A stretch of DNA of 8,397 nucleotides, from contig JAQTRH010000043.1 of NCBI GenBank assembly GCA_028711925.1, positions 1-8,397 of the forward strand, in the 5' to 3' direction. The translations under genes were made by a program, and so were the position numbers. Position 1 is the first letter of the stretch. Each line of letters starts with the position of its first letter. Shown one piece after another: positions 6,285 to 8,397 of this stretch. The stretch is from Candidatus Nanoarchaeia archaeon. Lineage in GTDB: Archaea; Nanobdellota; Nanobdellia; Woesearchaeales; CG1-02-33-12. Under the pieces are notes generated by a model, which saw only the letters and a list, made by a program, of their open reading frames with translations, was not told the origin of the DNA and did not search any database.

Positions 6285-7159
6285 AAAAACAAAATAATAA
6301 CCCCATATCCTACGAGGCATCCTGCTGTTAGAAATGGCATTGCAGGATAGAATTTGTCTTTCTTGCTTTTTATAAACAAAAATATAAGCGCGATTGTTGC
6401 AAACAGAGGGATTATCAAGGAAACAAAAAACCCGAATGTTTTCATTGCTACGCCGGCAAAAAGTAGCGGAAACGCAACATCTCCTCCGCCTAAAATTGCG
6501 GTCTTGATTTTTTCTATTTTCTCAACTTTTATTTTTCTGTCTTTTTTTAGCTCTTTTTTAGGAAGGTTGTAAGGGATTGAAAGACCTGCAAAAACCTTGG
6601 ATTCTGTCTGGAATTCCGCAAGCTTTACCATGTGCTTGCTTTTCCAAACTGCATAAATATCATATACAGATATCAAGAACAAAAGTATGAAAACAGAGTA
6701 CATATTCATAATAGGAACAAATATTGCAGCCAGTCCGCCGTAAACAAAAATCTCAGTTATATTATGCACAAAAATATTGGGCCTGAAAACCTTTATCAAA
6801 GCAAGAACAAAACTGATTAAAAATGCAAACTGCTGCCCAATAAATGGATTTAATGCTATTGTAAGGCAGATTAAAACACTAAGAAAAAACCATACTTTCC
6901 ACCACATCACTTTTTTGAATCTTACAAGAAGAAGCAACAGCCCGGTTCCAATAAGAACCGCAGTGATAATAAGGATAAATGACTTGTTTTCCTCAACAGG
7001 GGGCCTTTCAAAATCATAAGGAAGCTCCTCCCATGTTGTAACTCCTGTTTCAGCTGTTTTTTCATGGTCAATATACTCATTTGTTATTATCATTCCCATA
7101 AACTGCGAAAGAAAAAAAAGTGCTACAAGTGTTATTGTTACCTTTAATGTATGCTTCAT
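6281..7159 (-). CDS. Presenilin-family intramembrane aspartyl protease (archaeal PSH)
   Basis: A 292-residue polytopic protein with about nine hydrophobic segments, close to the size of known archaeal PSH proteases (about 300 residues). Both catalytic motifs of GxGD proteases are present: YD at Y166-D167 at the end of a helix, and GGGD at 224-227 with D227. Between them is a long basic cytoplasmic loop (about 170-220, with KKELKKDRKIKVEKIEKIK). The third presenilin motif, normally PAL, reads PAMPF (272-276). An acidic loop (about 27-60) follows the first helix and is probably extracytoplasmic. Such enzymes cut substrates inside membrane helices, for example remnant signal peptides; the archaeal substrate is unknown. 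The start is supported by a TATA box about 28 bp upstream. The gene diverges from the RNA-binding gene and shares overlapping stop codons with the hydrolase gene. Confidence 0.9.
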   Translation of the reverse strand: MKHTLKVTITLVALFFLSQFMGMIITNEYIDHEKTAETGVTTWEELPYDFERPPVEENKSFILIITAVLIGTGLLLLLVRFKKVMWWKVWFFLSVLICLTIALNPFIGQQFAFLISFVLALIKVFRPNIFVHNITEIFVYGGLAAIFVPIMNMYSVFILLFLISVYDIYAVWKSKHMVKLAEFQTESKVFAGLSIPYNLPKKELKKDRKIKVEKIEKIKTAILGGGDVAFPLLFAGVAMKTFGFFVSLIIPLFATIALIFLFIKSKKDKFYPAMPFLTAGCLVGYGVIILFF

Positions 7160-7183
7160 ACCCTAAAAAGATTAACCAAAATT

Positions 7184-7191
7184 ATTTAAAT
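7184..7191. promoter_or_regulatory. Palindromic TATA box, probably serving both divergent genes
   Basis: The perfect palindrome atttaaat lies in the 55-bp gap between the presenilin-like gene and the RNA-binding gene. Its centre (7187.5) is about 28 bp from each ATG (7159 on the minus strand, 7215 on the plus strand), the leaderless distance for both. I see no other TATA-like box at a usable distance for either gene. Confidence 0.65.
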
Positions 7192-7214
7192 GTTCTCTTT
7201 TTAATTGTATCAAA

Positions 7215-7661
7215 ATGCTGTCTCATAATATCTGCATAAGTGTTTTTTCAAAGCCAGAGGATGATGAAGAAAATATAAAAAACAGTTTTATTTCCCTTTT
7301 TCCATTTAATTTAAAAGATGAAAAAATAGAGCTTAAATCAAAAAAATGCCTTGGCTTCAATGAAAAAAAGATAACTGTTTTTGAGGTTTCTCTTGAAAAA
7401 GAAAAGCACATAAACAAGTTTCTTAAATCTCTTAACGAAAAGCTATCAAAAGAGCAAAAACAGCTTTTGATAAATCAGATTGAATCAAGGCTTGATAATG
7501 ATTTGAATTTCTTTTTAAGGCTTAACAAAGAAAAGCTAATCAATGAAAAAAGATTATGGATAACAGATAGTGGCAACTGCTATCACATTAAAATCAAGAT
7601 AGCCGCGTTTCCAAACAAAAAACATATTGCATCTAAAAATATTGAAAAAATGTTCAGCTAA
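7215..7661 (+). CDS. COG1325-like RNA-binding protein (predicted exosome-associated)
   Basis: A 148-residue soluble protein resembling the archaeal RNA_binding family (PF01877, COG1325), which is usually about 140 residues. The most telling part is C-terminal: SRLDNDLNFFLRLNKEKL (91-108), followed by DSGNCYHIKIKIAAFPNKK (118-136); the pattern FLRL-K then D...HIKIKIAAFP-KK is the family's core. The N-terminal region (CISVFSKPEDDEENI) fits the first strand and helix of the fold. The middle is Lys- and Glu-rich, in keeping with the host's AT-rich codons. Family members are predicted to bind RNA and have been linked to the exosome by genome context; biochemical proof is thin. The ATG at 7215 fits a leaderless mRNA from the shared palindromic TATA box. 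It is followed 39 bp later by the TrpRS gene, which has its own promoter. Confidence 0.75.
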   Translation: MLSHNICISVFSKPEDDEENIKNSFISLFPFNLKDEKIELKSKKCLGFNEKKITVFEVSLEKEKHINKFLKSLNEKLSKEQKQLLINQIESRLDNDLNFFLRLNKEKLINEKRLWITDSGNCYHIKIKIAAFPNKKHIASKNIEKMFS

Positions 7662-7669
7662 GCAAAACC

Positions 7670-7677
7670 TTTAAATA
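7670..7677 (+). promoter_or_regulatory. TATA box of the TrpRS gene
   Basis: The sequence tttaaata, preceded by the BRE-like gcaaaacc, is centred about 27 bp before the ATG at 7701, so the mRNA is probably leaderless. A T5 run at 7692-7696 lies just before the ATG and might also act as a weak terminator for the upstream gene; that is uncertain. Confidence 0.65.
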
Positions 7678-7700
7678 ATCATAATCGCTTGTTTTTAAAA

Positions 7701-8397
7701 ATGGCAGAAGATTTTGTGGTTACACCGTGGGAAGTGCAGGGAGAGGTTGATTACAGTAAGTTAATAAAGCAGTTTGGCACACAGCCGCTTACAGAAAGCA
7801 TAATAAAAAGAATAGAAAATCACACTGGCGAACTGCATTACATGCTCAGAAGAAAAATATTTTTTTCCCATCGTGACTTAGATGTTCTTTTAAATGATTA
7901 TGAAAAAGGGAAAAAGTTTGCCTTATACACAGGAAGAGGGCCTTCAGGCAACACTCACCTTGGCCACATAATACCCTGGATTTTTACGAAATGGCTTCAG
8001 GACAAATTTGATGTTCCATTATATTTTCAAATCACTGATGATGAAAAGTTTTTGTGCAAGCCAAACTTAACATTAAAACAAACCCATGAGATGGGATATG
8101 ACAATGCATTAGATTTAATTGCTCTTGGATTTGACCACAAGAAAACCTTTATCATAGTTGATACAGACTATTCAAAAACTCTTTACAACAACGCAATAAA
8201 AGTTGCAAAAAAGGTTACTGCCTCAAACGCAAAGGCAGTTTTTGGTTTTACTAATGAAACAAACATAGGAATGTACTTATGGCCTGCTATGCAGGCAGTG
8301 CCCTGCTTTCTGCCTTCTATCTTAACAGGGAAGAAAATAAGGACATTAATTCCAGCAGCAATTGACCAGGATCCATATTGGAGAATTGCAAGAGATG
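7701..8397 (+). CDS. trpS: Tryptophanyl-tRNA synthetase, N-terminal part (cut by the right edge)
   Basis: The first 232 residues of an archaeal/eukaryotic-type class Ic aminoacyl-tRNA synthetase that charges tRNA-Trp in the cytoplasm. After an N-terminal extension (VTPWEVQGEVDY at 7-18, FFSHRDLD at 54-61) comes TGRGPSGNTHLGHIIPW (77-93), containing the class I HIGH motif as HLGH (86-89). Next are FTKWLQDKFDVP (95-106), QITDDEKF (110-117) and the family motif IPAAIDQDPYWRIARD (217-232), which matches the AIDQDPYF-R region of eukaryotic TrpRS. The KMSKS loop and anticodon-binding domain lie beyond the window. The start fits the TATA box about 27 bp upstream and the usual extent of the N-terminus. 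The resemblance to eukaryotic cytosolic TrpRS is expected for archaea and clearly excludes the bacterial type. Confidence 0.95.
   Translation, partial: MAEDFVVTPWEVQGEVDYSKLIKQFGTQPLTESIIKRIENHTGELHYMLRRKIFFSHRDLDVLLNDYEKGKKFALYTGRGPSGNTHLGHIIPWIFTKWLQDKFDVPLYFQITDDEKFLCKPNLTLKQTHEMGYDNALDLIALGFDHKKTFIIVDTDYSKTLYNNAIKVAKKVTASNAKAVFGFTNETNIGMYLWPAMQAVPCFLPSILTGKKIRTLIPAAIDQDPYWRIARD

Noticed and set aside
1..8397. tRNA, rRNA, CRISPR array or insertion sequence
   Set aside because: I found no cloverleaf-like element, no regularly spaced repeats, and no transposase or terminal inverted repeats on either strand; base composition also looks even across the window.

Overview
The window is AT-rich (about two thirds A+T) and compact, and it looks archaeal. 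It carries an archaeal/eukaryotic-type tryptophanyl-tRNA synthetase, a COG1325-type archaeal RNA-binding protein, an archaeal presenilin homologue (PSH) and an archaeal S-layer/CARDB-like exported protein. TATA boxes of the form TTTAAATA or TTTATTAAA sit 26-29 bp before several start codons. Small genes, short gaps and this promoter style fit a DPANN lineage (Woesearchaeota/Pacearchaeota-like) or a similar small euryarchaeal genome, but the lineage is inferred only from recall of families and cannot be fixed from this window.

Left to right: (1) 1-259, minus strand: the N-terminal part of an unrecognised membrane protein that runs off the left edge, with its own TATA box. (2) 356-5316, minus strand: a five-gene operon transcribed right to left: GbsR/MarR-type regulator, MacB/LolD-type ABC ATPase, exported and membrane-anchored S-layer/CARDB-like protein, and two paralogous MacB/FtsX-type permeases. 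Just after the last permease lies an in-frame imperfect repeat of its C-terminal codons. (3) 5317-5474: a divergent control region with a TATA box, an inverted plus direct repeat that is probably the regulator's operator, and a separate TATA box for the rightward gene. (4) 5475-6284, plus: a metallo-beta-lactamase-fold hydrolase with HxHxNH instead of HxHxDH. (5) 6281-7159, minus: a presenilin-family intramembrane aspartyl protease that converges on the hydrolase and shares a CTAG holding both stop codons. (6) 7160-7214: a 55-bp divergent promoter region with one palindromic TATA box centred almost equally far from both start codons. (7) 7215-7661, plus: the COG1325-like RNA-binding protein. 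(8) 7701-8397, plus: the N-terminal 232 codons of TrpRS, cut by the right edge.

The operon encodes a complete membrane machine: one ATPase, a probably heterodimeric pair of permeases with large extracytoplasmic domains, and an exported beta-rich partner standing where bacterial systems have a MacA adaptor. Its own regulator is the first gene, overlapping the ATPase gene by 20 nt. Export of a lipophilic or peptide substrate, or mechanotransmission at the cell surface, are both possible; the substrate cannot be read from the sequence. The right half is unrelated housekeeping and membrane-proteolysis genes expressed mostly from apparently leaderless promoters.
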